Shown here piece by piece: positions 15,050 through 20,822 of a stretch of DNA of 20,822 nucleotides (position 1 is the stretch's first letter; each line of letters begins with the position of its first letter). The notes below the pieces were generated by a model that saw only the letters and a list, made by a program, of their open reading frames with translations, did not search any database and was not told where the DNA came from. This DNA is from a virus, in the IMG/VR virus record IMGVR_UViG_3300042878_000046, positions 1 to 20,822 of that record. One strand, given 5' to 3'. The position numbers and the translations under genes were made by a program.

Positions 15050-16315
15050 TTATGCCCCGAGAGAATATAAAGTGTAGGACATGGTTACGGTGGTAATACT
15101 GCCGGGGTACCAAAACACTTCAAGCTGCCCCGTACCTGAGAATCTCAAAAGCACAGTTTCCTGTTCAGAACCTCGCCCATTAACAGCTATGGTAGTTATC
15201 CCCGGCGACCCGTTTCCAGCTAACGTATTACCAGCGAATACACAAGTACCATAAAAAGAAGAATTGCTTGGGGATGTGACGTTCCAAAACATGGTTATCA
15301 AGTAAGAGGTGCCTGTTGTACAGGTAGCCCCAGAAACAGTTGTCCACGTAGTAGAAGGGCAAGTAAATGAACTAGCTGCCGTTTGCCTGTACAGCAACCC
15401 TCCAGAGACAGAACCCGCAGTTGTAGCGTGTGTGGCCAGAGTGGCAAGCGTAGCCAAAGTAGCCGTGGTGGCTAAAGTAGCAGTGGTGGCCAGCGTAGCC
15501 AAGGTGGCAGACGAAGCAAAAGTTGCGTTAGTAGCCGCGCCCGCATTGGTAGCAAAACTCGCATTGGTGGCTGCACCTGCATTAGTAGCAAAACTCGCAT
15601 TAGTAGCCGAACCTGCACTGGTGGCCAAGGTTGCAAGCGTAGCCAAAGTGGCTGTAGTGGCCAAAGTAGCAAGCGTAGCAAGCGTAGCAGTAGTGGCCAA
15701 AGTTGCGTTTGTGGCGCTGGCTGCGCTGCCTGAGACGTTAATACCCCAAGTACCTGACGCGCCTGTACCAGTAGGAGAAGGTACGTTTGTACCGATGACC
15801 AAACCTAAATTTGTTCTTGCTCCCGCCGCAGTGGTTGCGCCTGTACCACCATTGGCAACAGCTAAAGTACCAGTCAAATTTGCGGCTTGTAGTTCATAGA
15901 AGTTGGCCGCATCAGACCAGACCATGACCTTGGAGCCATCGGTGACCGTAACCCCCGTACCCGCTGCTGTGGTGTTACCAATCACAGTCGAGTTGTAGAT
16001 GGTCATCGAGTAGCCGCTGTTGTTCCAAATGATGTACGCTTTGGAAGCAGGGGGTGCGTATACAGCGAAGGCAGCACCAGTTGTGGTGGTGAACCGCAAC
16101 ATGGCATACACAGCCTGATTACTCGCTGCTGTAGATGTTGGACCGTTGGTGTATGTCAGTGCTTGGCTTGCAGAAGTCACGCTGACCGTCTGATATCCAC
16201 TGACAGCGGTATCTAGGATATACGCCAGATTGTTATTGGTTGTGTCTCCCCAAACACCCGCCTGGGTGCCGCTAGTCGGCAGTTCAATCCGAAGACTTGA
16301 GGAATACGTGCTCAT
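15050..16315 (-). CDS. Tail fibre protein with Ala-Thr-X tract (421 aa)
   Basis: The N-terminal 195 residues look like a fibre attachment region: LRIELPTSGTQAGVWGDTTN, a strand-rich domain, WSDAANFYELQAANLTGTL, then the linker VANGGTGATTAAGARTNLGL that is typical of phage fibres. Residues 198-302 are a tract of about 34 triplets of form Ala-Thr/Ser-X. The last 118 residues form a separate strand-rich tip (SFTCPSTTWTTVSGATC, SLGA at the end) with cysteines at the start, likely the receptor-binding end. An AAGGA site precedes the ATG. It lies downstream of the dioxygenase gene and is the last gene before the lysis block. A fibre role is well supported by composition and linker motifs; the receptor is unknown. 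It may work with the 716-aa fibre, which carries a shorter tract of the same kind. Confidence 0.8.
   Translation of the reverse strand: MSTYSSSLRIELPTSGTQAGVWGDTTNNNLAYILDTAVSGYQTVSVTSASQALTYTNGPTSTAASNQAVYAMLRFTTTTGAAFAVYAPPASKAYIIWNNSGYSMTIYNSTVIGNTTAAGTGVTVTDGSKVMVWSDAANFYELQAANLTGTLAVANGGTGATTAAGARTNLGLVIGTNVPSPTGTGASGTWGINVSGSAASATNATLATTATLATLATLATTATLATLATLATSAGSATNASFATNAGAATNASFATNAGAATNATFASSATLATLATTATLATTATLATLATLATHATTAGSVSGGLLYRQTAASSFTCPSTTWTTVSGATCTTGTSYLITMFWNVTSPSNSSFYGTCVFAGNTLAGNGSPGITTIAVNGRGSEQETVLLRFSGTGQLEVFWYPGSITTVTMSYTLYSLGA
15418..15720 (-). repeat. Ala-Thr/Ser-X triplet tract in the 421-aa fibre
   Basis: Residues 198-302 repeat a three-residue unit, Ala then Thr or Ser (Gly in a few units) then Leu, Asn, Thr, Phe or other. 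At DNA level this is a diverged 9-nt repeat. Leu-rich units (ATL) sit at both ends and Asn/Phe/Gly-rich units in the middle. The period is strict, so the tract is likely an extended repetitive shaft. Confidence 0.9.
15525..15632 (-). repeat. Three 36-nt tandem units inside the Ala-Thr-X tract
   Basis: Units at 15525-15560, 15561-15596 and 15597-15632 are near-identical, the third more diverged. Each encodes 12 residues of the type SFATNAGAATNA. The first two share the block GTAGCAAAACTC on the plus strand. Such high identity suggests recent duplication or a region prone to gain and loss of whole units without breaking the frame. Confidence 0.85.
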
Positions 16316-16343
16316 TTGTTTTCCTTAATCATGCTTAATGTTT

Positions 16344-16889
16344 TTACGCAAACCTTGGGCCGTTAAACCACATGGTTGCTGTTTTGCGGACCCCTGTAAC
16401 TACAGGCGTTACCCGGTGCTCCAAAATTGACGGGAAGACAACCATAGTACCTTTAACCAGCGGAACCGTATATTCCTGATACAGCCGTATTTGAAGTTCG
16501 CCGCCAGTAAATTCGCTTGGATCATTTAGCAAACAAATAACGGTCAGCTTTCGGTCCGTGCCCATCCCTGACAAAGGGAACACATCAACATGCCAATTGT
16601 AGTGTTGTGATGGCCCGTATTCAGCATACTGGATGGCTTCAGAGTTGTGCATGATGTATGCCCACTTACATTCTGTATTGCCTTGCGTGGCATGGGCAGA
16701 CATGTACTTCTCAAACGCATGCCCTTTAGGAGCAAACGCAACTTTTGTGTCCCTATGCGTAGTGTTCCGAACAGCACTGTCTGGCCCCATTGTGGCTTCA
16801 CGGACAGGAAGTTTTACAAAATCCTGTTCCGTTGCATCACAGATTTCTTGGGGTATCTGTTGTATATACCAAATAGGAAGGTGTGCCAT
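16344..16889 (-). CDS. 2-oxoglutarate/Fe(II)-dependent dioxygenase, prolyl-hydroxylase-like (181 aa)
   Basis: The iron-binding facial triad is visible: His100-x-Asp102 in YNWHVDVFP and His158 in LEHRVTPV. Arg168 in GVRKTATMWFNGP is in the place of the 2-oxoglutarate-binding Arg. FTGGELQI (about 127-134) before a strand, and VKGTMVVFPS before the second His, are typical of the PiuC/prolyl-4-hydroxylase branch. The enzyme would couple oxidation of 2-oxoglutarate to hydroxylation of a substrate in the cytoplasm. The substrate is not shown by sequence. The gene sits between a fibre gene with its chaperone-like gene and a second fibre gene, with an AGAGG ribosome site and an 8-nt gap. Many phages carry such enzymes near structural genes with unknown targets. 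The family call is secure; modification of a virion protein is inference. Confidence 0.9.
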   Translation of the reverse strand: MAHLPIWYIQQIPQEICDATEQDFVKLPVREATMGPDSAVRNTTHRDTKVAFAPKGHAFEKYMSAHATQGNTECKWAYIMHNSEAIQYAEYGPSQHYNWHVDVFPLSGMGTDRKLTVICLLNDPSEFTGGELQIRLYQEYTVPLVKGTMVVFPSILEHRVTPVVTGVRKTATMWFNGPRFA

Positions 16890-16897
16890 TTAGCCTC

Positions 16898-17293
16898 TTA
16901 GACTGGCGCAGTGGGCCAAGTTACAGTTGTTGGGAACGTAGATTGCAGCGTAATGTCTCTAAGTGCTTGACGGTACGCCACCCACTTTTCTTTTGTGGCA
17001 GCGGGCACATCCAACGCTTGTGTCCAATCAGTCTGGGCAATTAAATAATCCCTCATGCTTCTTATTTCTGAAGACGCTTTAACAGGATCAAAAACAAACG
17101 GGGCTATTGGCCCATATGTACCTGATTTTAAAGCCGCATATAACAATTGACCGTGCGGTTCTGGGTCCCAAGCATTGGCGCTAAACGGAAGCACCTCGGG
17201 TATTTCTCTCCACTTAACCCGGCACTCAATGTGAGTCTCTTCAGCATTGTAATAAACAGGATCAGTTACAAACTCTACTGTAAATGTAGCCAT
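16898..17293 (-). CDS. Tail-fibre-assembly-chaperone-like protein (131 aa)
   Basis: The C-terminal half contains MRDYLIAQTDWTQALDVP and, after a short helix, WVAYRQALRDIT. This pair of motifs is characteristic of many small phage proteins encoded just after fibre genes, related to the tail fibre assembly (Tfa/TAP) group. The N-terminal half is a strand-rich domain beginning TFTVEFVTDPVYYNAEETHI and has PFSANAWDPEPHG. It follows the 716-aa fibre by 9 nt, with AAAGGA before the ATG. In known systems the protein helps the fibre trimerise or stays on the fibre tip. Which of those applies cannot be told here. The N-terminal domain does not look like classical Tfa, so I keep the name general. Confidence 0.72.
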   Translation of the reverse strand: MATFTVEFVTDPVYYNAEETHIECRVKWREIPEVLPFSANAWDPEPHGQLLYAALKSGTYGPIAPFVFDPVKASSEIRSMRDYLIAQTDWTQALDVPAATKEKWVAYRQALRDITLQSTFPTTVTWPTAPV

Positions 17294-17302
17294 GTCATTC
17301 CT

Positions 17303-19453
17303 TTAAGATATTCTGATTGCAACGCCCGCAACGCTGTATGTGTTTCCCAAAAATCTCCAGGTTCCAGACAAGGGGTCTGTGGTAGGTGAGTTATATCGAT
17401 AAACAACACAGCCTGAAGCAGTAGTTCCGGCTAATGCGCCTGTCGCAATGCCAGCGCCTGACGCCAAAACAGATATGCTGCTAACACTATTAAAAGCTGA
17501 CGAAAATGAAGGGCCAGTGGGGCCAGTGGGGCCAGTAGGGCCAGTAGGTCCTGTATTTCCTTGAATACCTTGAATACCCTGTGGTCCTGTAGGGCCAGTT
17601 GGGCCAGTAGGGCCAGTAGGGCCAGTAGTCGCAGCCCAAGCAAATGCCGTTCCATTCCATTGGAGGTATGTACTGGCACTTACAGGGGCCGTAACAAAAG
17701 TAGTTGTGCCTGCTCCTGAGTTATACACGATCCGGTTTGCCGCGCCGCCGCCCACGTTAGTTGCCGTAGTAGCCAACGTAGCCAACGTTGCCAGAGTAGC
17801 CAATGTTGCATTGGTAGCCGAAGTTGATGAAGTGGCAAAAGTGGCATTGGTTGCAGACGAAGCAAAAGTGGCGTTGGTAGCCGATCCTGCTGCAATACTG
17901 GACTGGTTGAGCCAAGTAGGTGCTGCTGCGCCGTTACTTTGAAGAACTTGCCCGGAAGTACCAGCCGTAGAGTATGCTTGCGCCGTACCCGTGCCATAGG
18001 TAACACCCCCGTTGGTCGGGGTATCTGTGGTGTTTGTACCGCCGTTAGCAATCGGAAGCGTGCCGCTGACATGCGTAGCCATGCCAATCTTGCCCCAGCT
18101 TGGGGCTGCGCCAACACCACCGGAGATCAACGCATTGCCAACGGCTACGTCCGCAAGTTTAGCCAGCGATGTGGTTGTGTCTGCATAGATTAAGTCGCCA
18201 ACAGCATAAGAAGTCTGCCCCGTGCCGCCCAGAGGAGCCGACACTGCCGTGAAGCCCGTAGCCAGCGAACCCGCAGCCAGCGCCCCAGTCCCAGTAATTC
18301 CTGTGTAAGAACCCGTGAGCCTTGAAGTACCGAGCGTGCCAGACGAGATGTTGCTGGCATTAGTCGTGTCCGTGGTAGCTGAAGCTGCAAGACCAGACAC
18401 CGCCCCTGCGGCAATGGCAATAGCTGTGTCGGTAGCCGAAGTAATCTGACCTTGGGCGTTGACTGCCACGACTGGGACAGAACTTGCGGAGCCGTAGGTT
18501 GTTGCGCTTACCCCAGTGTTAGCGATGTTGAATGTGTAGGTGGGCGACTCAGACAGCCCCGTCCCTGCGGTGTAAGTGATTGGCGCAGCAAACTGCTGAA
18601 AAACAATCGCGGTTGTACCAATAACTATAGGGGGCGCGGTCTGTTGCACCCAAGCGGTGTTGAGGTTTACTGTGCCGCTAGTCACCAAGAAAAAGTCACC
18701 CTCGTCAATCTGGTCAACTCCGGTTCCAGCGGTATCAAAGTCGGTTGCCCGAGTCAGGATGTATGGCGCTCCAGCGGAGCCAACCTGGGTGACCGTGTAC
18801 ACACCGTTGTTTGCTTGCGTGGCTTCGTTTTTCACCAATATCCGGTTTGAAGCGACGGTAAGCGTTGAGTCCACAGACAACGCGCCATTAGCGGTCGCCG
18901 TAAGCGTTGCCCCAACCCCAGATGTGCCGTTGTTGTACGTGTTTGCTGGCAGGGCTGCGGTAGTCGCCAAATCCACAGCTTCGTGGAAGTGGATGCCAGA
19001 CGCAATAGCGTCGGCGTACTGTTTGTTAACAATGTCTGTATTGCTGACTGGGGTCGTAGTAATTGTGCCGGATGTCAGGGCTATGGAGTTGGCAGTAAGC
19101 GCATCGAACGCTTGTTGTACCGTGTAAACATTTGCCGAATCCTTGTACACCGATCGCGCAGATGGGTAAGTTACAAAGACATTCTTTGTACCCGCAGCAA
19201 AGGGAACCAACGCGCCTGCATTGCTGGAAGACAGCACGGTGTCACGAGACAGGCTTGGACCTGCCGAGGTATATGTACCAATGCCTACTTCCCAATCGCC
19301 TGCGGTCAGGTCTACGATGGTGTAGTACGTGGTATTGCCGTTACCGACAGTGGCAAAAGTTTGAAACCCAAGGACAGCCCCGCCAAGCGTAACAGTGCCT
19401 GTCCCGGTGGTTGCCGTTATTTCTTGTACCCTGTCTTTTACTACGAGTGCCAT
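17303..19453 (-). CDS. Tail fibre with collagen-like segment (716 aa)
   Basis: I place the start at ATG 19453: AGGG lies 6 nt upstream and it follows the previous stop by 2 nt, whereas ATG 19516 would overlap the previous gene by about 60 nt. Order of parts: an N-terminal virion-anchor domain common in phage fibres (1 to about 105, with [13 protein letters not shown] and [11 protein letters not shown]); a second common fibre domain (about 153-290, with [19 protein letters not shown] and LTRATDFD); shaft modules with [20 protein letters not shown] and LPIANGGTN; an Ala-Thr-X tract (about 522-566); 13 Gly-X-Y triplets (611-649); and a 67-residue tip. The gene is followed by a chaperone-like gene. 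It would form a trimeric host-binding fibre. The arrangement of shaft, collagen-like spacer and small tip resembles collagen-like phage fibres. The product class is secure; the receptor is unknown. Confidence 0.88.
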   Translation of the reverse strand: MALVVKDRVQEITATTGTGTVTLGGAVLGFQTFATVGNGNTTYYTIVDLTAGDWEVGIGTYTSAGPSLSRDTVLSSSNAGALVPFAAGTKNVFVTYPSARSVYKDSANVYTVQQAFDALTANSIALTSGTITTTPVSNTDIVNKQYADAIASGIHFHEAVDLATTAALPANTYNNGTSGVGATLTATANGALSVDSTLTVASNRILVKNEATQANNGVYTVTQVGSAGAPYILTRATDFDTAGTGVDQIDEGDFFLVTSGTVNLNTAWVQQTAPPIVIGTTAIVFQQFAAPITYTAGTGLSESPTYTFNIANTGVSATTYGSASSVPVVAVNAQGQITSATDTAIAIAAGAVSGLAASATTDTTNASNISSGTLGTSRLTGSYTGITGTGALAAGSLATGFTAVSAPLGGTGQTSYAVGDLIYADTTTSLAKLADVAVGNALISGGVGAAPSWGKIGMATHVSGTLPIANGGTNTTDTPTNGGVTYGTGTAQAYSTAGTSGQVLQSNGAAAPTWLNQSSIAAGSATNATFASSATNATFATSSTSATNATLATLATLATLATTATNVGGGAANRIVYNSGAGTTTFVTAPVSASTYLQWNGTAFAWAATTGPTGPTGPTGPTGPQGIQGIQGNTGPTGPTGPTGPTGPSFSSAFNSVSSISVLASGAGIATGALAGTTASGCVVYRYNSPTTDPLSGTWRFLGNTYSVAGVAIRIS
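17507..17623 (-). repeat. Collagen-like Gly-X-Y segment, 13 triplets
   Basis: The 117 nt encode residues 611-649: four GPT, then [12 protein letters not shown], four more GPT and GPS. Most Pro is in position X and Thr in position Y, the usual bacterial and phage collagen-like style without Pro in position Y. DNA units are 9 nt, near-identical within each GPT block. It should form a triple helix between the shaft and tip of the trimeric fibre. Confidence 0.95.
17756..17889 (-). repeat. Ala-Thr-X tract in the 716-aa fibre
   Basis: Residues about 522-566 repeat Ala-Thr/Ser-X, with units ATN, ATF, ASS, then several ATL and ATT. The composition is like the longer tract of the second fibre at 15418-15720. 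Codons vary between units. Confidence 0.85.
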
Positions 19454-19455
19454 AT

Positions 19456-20247
19456 TTAACCCTGCGTTTTTACAGTCTGCCAAGTGGTAGATTGCGAGTT
19501 GTTGATGATTTCCCACAAGAACCGAGCAAGTATCACATCCGCCCCCACCGCACTGTCCTGTATGGTAGCAAGAAAGACGGCTGAAGCCAATAGCGAATCC
19601 AGAGCGGTAGCCGTGTCACTGACAACGGCATTAAATGTGGAGGGGGCCACCAATGTACTGTCGGACGCCGTAGCCGTGTCGGCTATCGCAACCCCAAACC
19701 CAGCGGCGGCGGCAATGGAGTCTGATCCCGTAGCAGCATCCACAAAAGCCACCAAAAAGTCAACGTTTGAACTTGGGGTATCCAGCGCCGTTGCCAACTC
19801 TTGAATAAATACGCTGTATTCAAGCCCGCCAGTAATCAAATCGGACGCTGCGGCGACTTCAGAAATTAAGACTGCCCAATCAGCTTGGGCTGAATACAGG
19901 TCAGACGCGCTGGCAGTGTCTACATACAGTCCTTCAAAAGTCGCCGCAGCGGCGAACGTGTCCGAAGCAGTTGCTGCGTCTTCAAAGTATGCTGGGAACA
20001 CCACCAAAGCTGAAGGCGTATCCAGCGCAGTGATGGTCTCTGCTACGGCTGCACTGAAGTCCGATTCCGCGACAACAATGTTCTCACCAACTGCGATCTC
20101 TTCCAGAATCAAAGGCGCAAACAACGCCACCGCATTGACTGCTGTATCTGACGCCGTTACAGCTTCAGCAACCGCGCTGTCATAGATTGCACCCGCCCCC
20201 GCTAGAGCAGCAAAGGGCGCGGCGGCAAATGCGGATGTACCGAACAC
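19456..20247 (-). CDS. Virion protein made of 20-residue tandem repeats (263 aa, GTG start)
   Basis: The protein begins [13 protein letters not shown] after a GTG start and then consists of about eleven repeats of 20 residues (21-245). It ends in a Trp-containing tail (FLWEIINN, then TTWQTV). It is Ala/Ser/Thr/Asp-rich and acidic, with no enzyme motif, signal or membrane span. The start lies 6 nt after the upstream stop, in the same frame, and has no recognisable Shine-Dalgarno. Expression may depend on reinitiation after the upstream gene. I recall proteins with this repeat style next to tail fibres in phages from metagenomes, so a long fibre or decoration protein is likely. Exact function is unknown. 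The 716-aa fibre starts 2 nt after its stop. Confidence 0.72.
   Translation of the reverse strand: MFGTSAFAAAPFAALAGAGAIYDSAVAEAVTASDTAVNAVALFAPLILEEIAVGENIVVAESDFSAAVAETITALDTPSALVVFPAYFEDAATASDTFAAAATFEGLYVDTASASDLYSAQADWAVLISEVAAASDLITGGLEYSVFIQELATALDTPSSNVDFLVAFVDAATGSDSIAAAAGFGVAIADTATASDSTLVAPSTFNAVVSDTATALDSLLASAVFLATIQDSAVGADVILARFLWEIINNSQSTTWQTVKTQG
19460..19463 (-). promoter_or_regulatory. Shine-Dalgarno site fixing the start of the 716-aa fibre
   Basis: AGGG is followed by the 6-nt spacer TTAAAT and ATG 19453. It overlaps the last codons of the upstream gene and supports 19453 over the in-frame ATG at 19516. Confidence 0.6.
19513..20187 (-). repeat. About eleven tandem 20-residue (60-nt) repeats
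   Basis: An aromatic residue ends most units at 64, 84, 104, 124, 144, 164, 184, 205, 225 and 245. An Asp (Asn once) sits eight or nine residues earlier: 56 (Asn), 76, 96, 116, 136, 156, 176, 196, 217 and 237. The period is 20 with one 21-residue unit. The core is ATASD or ATALD. Units differ strongly in DNA, so only the protein period is conserved. This suggests a beta-solenoid or similar stacked fold. Confidence 0.88.
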
Positions 20248-20253
20248 AAAGGA

Positions 20254-20822
20254 TTACGCAGCGTCAAGGCTAAACGTGTAGGTCACGTTCAACGTGTCAC
20301 CGCTCACCACGGTACGGTCGCCAGGAGACTGGAAATCGGCTTCAGAGAACAAAACCCCCGAAGTTCCACTGCTTACAGTACACAGGAACGCCCCGGCAAC
20401 AACACCCCCAGCACCAGAAATAGTGAACGATGAAGGTGCAGCAGAGTTGGTGATAACTGAAGGATCGGCAGTAGTAGCCGTACCAAAAGTTACAGCCTTG
20501 CGTGAGCCAGCGTAGTCGGTAAACTCAGTCCATGCTTTGGAAGCTAGAGTATCAGCAGCAGCGAATGTCGTGCCAGAACCGGGGCCAGTCACCAAACCGA
20601 GAAAGAACGCCGCAGTGTAGGTGCTGCCTTTGAAGTACTGGGTGTTCATGTTTTGCAGCCCCTCGTTGACCACGAGGTTGTGCATTTTGTCTTCCCATTT
20701 CAGATTGCCGTCTTTATCTAGGCATTGAACGTGGAATATGCCGCCGCCACGAGCACCGTTTTGCAGAACCGTACCAGCAACCAGACCCGCAGTTACGGTA
20801 TCGGTAGAGAGAGCTTTTTCGT
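20254..20822 (-). CDS. Phage virion protein, NLVVNEG type (partial, N-terminus off right edge)
   Basis: The frame is open to the right edge. Although an internal ATG exists at 20685, the upstream codons read as a continuing protein (FHVQCLDKDGNLKWEDKMHN, then LVVNEGLQNM), so the true start is outside the window. About 188 residues are visible. Conserved-looking pieces are a DKDGNLKWE strand, VVNEGL before a helix, YFKGSTYTAAFFLGLV, AWTEFTDYAGSRKAVTFG and VVSGDTLNVTYTFSL near the end. I recognise this as a widespread small phage structural protein family found near fibre genes, without a proven role. It is strand-rich and has no membrane span or signal. It ends in TAA, 6 nt before and in frame with the GTG of the repeat protein. 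Confidence 0.75.
   Translation of the reverse strand, partial: EKALSTDTVTAGLVAGTVLQNGARGGGIFHVQCLDKDGNLKWEDKMHNLVVNEGLQNMNTQYFKGSTYTAAFFLGLVTGPGSGTTFAAADTLASKAWTEFTDYAGSRKAVTFGTATTADPSVITNSAAPSSFTISGAGGVVAGAFLCTVSSGTSGVLFSEADFQSPGDRTVVSGDTLNVTYTFSLDAA

Noticed and set aside
15309-15899. Plus-strand open frame of 196 codons, rich in Val-Ala-Lys.
   Set aside because: It is the complement of the Ala-Thr-X tract in the 421-aa fibre. Low-complexity repeats leave the opposite frame open. No ribosome site or family resemblance.
17507-17623. Regular 9-nt repeats that look like a minisatellite or a CRISPR-like array.
   Set aside because: There are no spacers; the units are codons for Gly-Pro-Thr in an open fibre gene.
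19454-19516. Upstream ATG at 19516 as the start of the collagen-like fibre.
   Set aside because: It would overlap the previous gene by about 60 nt and encode residues unlike the conserved fibre N-terminus; ATG 19453 has AGGG at good spacing.
20683-20685. Internal ATG at 20685 as the start of the rightmost gene.
   Set aside because: The frame continues upstream to the edge with sequence that fits the same protein (DKDGNLKWE), so the gene is partial and begins outside the window.

Overview
The window is the structural and lysis part of a tailed bacteriophage genome, most like a podovirus of a Gram-negative host. It could come from an isolate, a metagenome or a prophage; the sequence alone does not name the host. 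Evidence: tail-fibre genes, a GH24 endolysin with a 3TM-type holin, a head-tail stabilisation-like protein, and a T7-like ejection-protein cassette ending in a giant protein. All 15 genes lie on the minus strand, packed with 1-4 nt overlaps or gaps of under 65 nt. The longest non-coding stretch is 61 nt. I see no tRNA, CRISPR array, integrase, insertion sequence or attachment site. Terminase, portal and major capsid genes are not in the window.

In transcription order (right to left), the first block is adsorption. It holds a partial virion protein (20254-20822, entering from the right edge), a 263-residue protein built of about eleven 20-residue repeats (19456-20247), and a 716-residue fibre with a collagen-like Gly-X-Y segment and an Ala-Thr-X tract (17303-19453). 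A fibre-assembly-chaperone-like protein (16898-17293), a 2-oxoglutarate/Fe(II) dioxygenase (16344-16889) and a second fibre with a longer Ala-Thr-X tract (15050-16315) follow.

After the 61-nt gap comes a lysis block with coupled start and stop codons: a one-span membrane protein (14371-14988), a holin of the 3TM type (13856-14371) and a T4-type lysozyme with an E-C-T catalytic triad (13383-13859).

The third block is tail hub and DNA ejection. It has an 837-residue head-tail/stabilisation-like protein (10861-13374), a 108-residue virion-type protein (10533-10859), a cupin (10180-10536), an Ala/Gly-rich 510-residue protein (8645-10177), a GNAT-like protein resembling T7 gp13 (8238-8645), a Gln-rich 921-residue protein (5476-8241), and a protein of at least 1822 residues (1-5466, running off the left edge). 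The last has a zincin HEVVH motif and an LPD38-like C-terminal region. Sizes and order of the final three parallel T7 genes 13 to 16.

The most interesting points are the dioxygenase flanked by two fibre genes, one of them collagen-like; the metallopeptidase-bearing giant protein as a probable ejection protein; Ala-Thr-X tracts shared by two fibres; and two adjacent virion genes in one frame separated by a single TAA, with no visible Shine-Dalgarno for the second.
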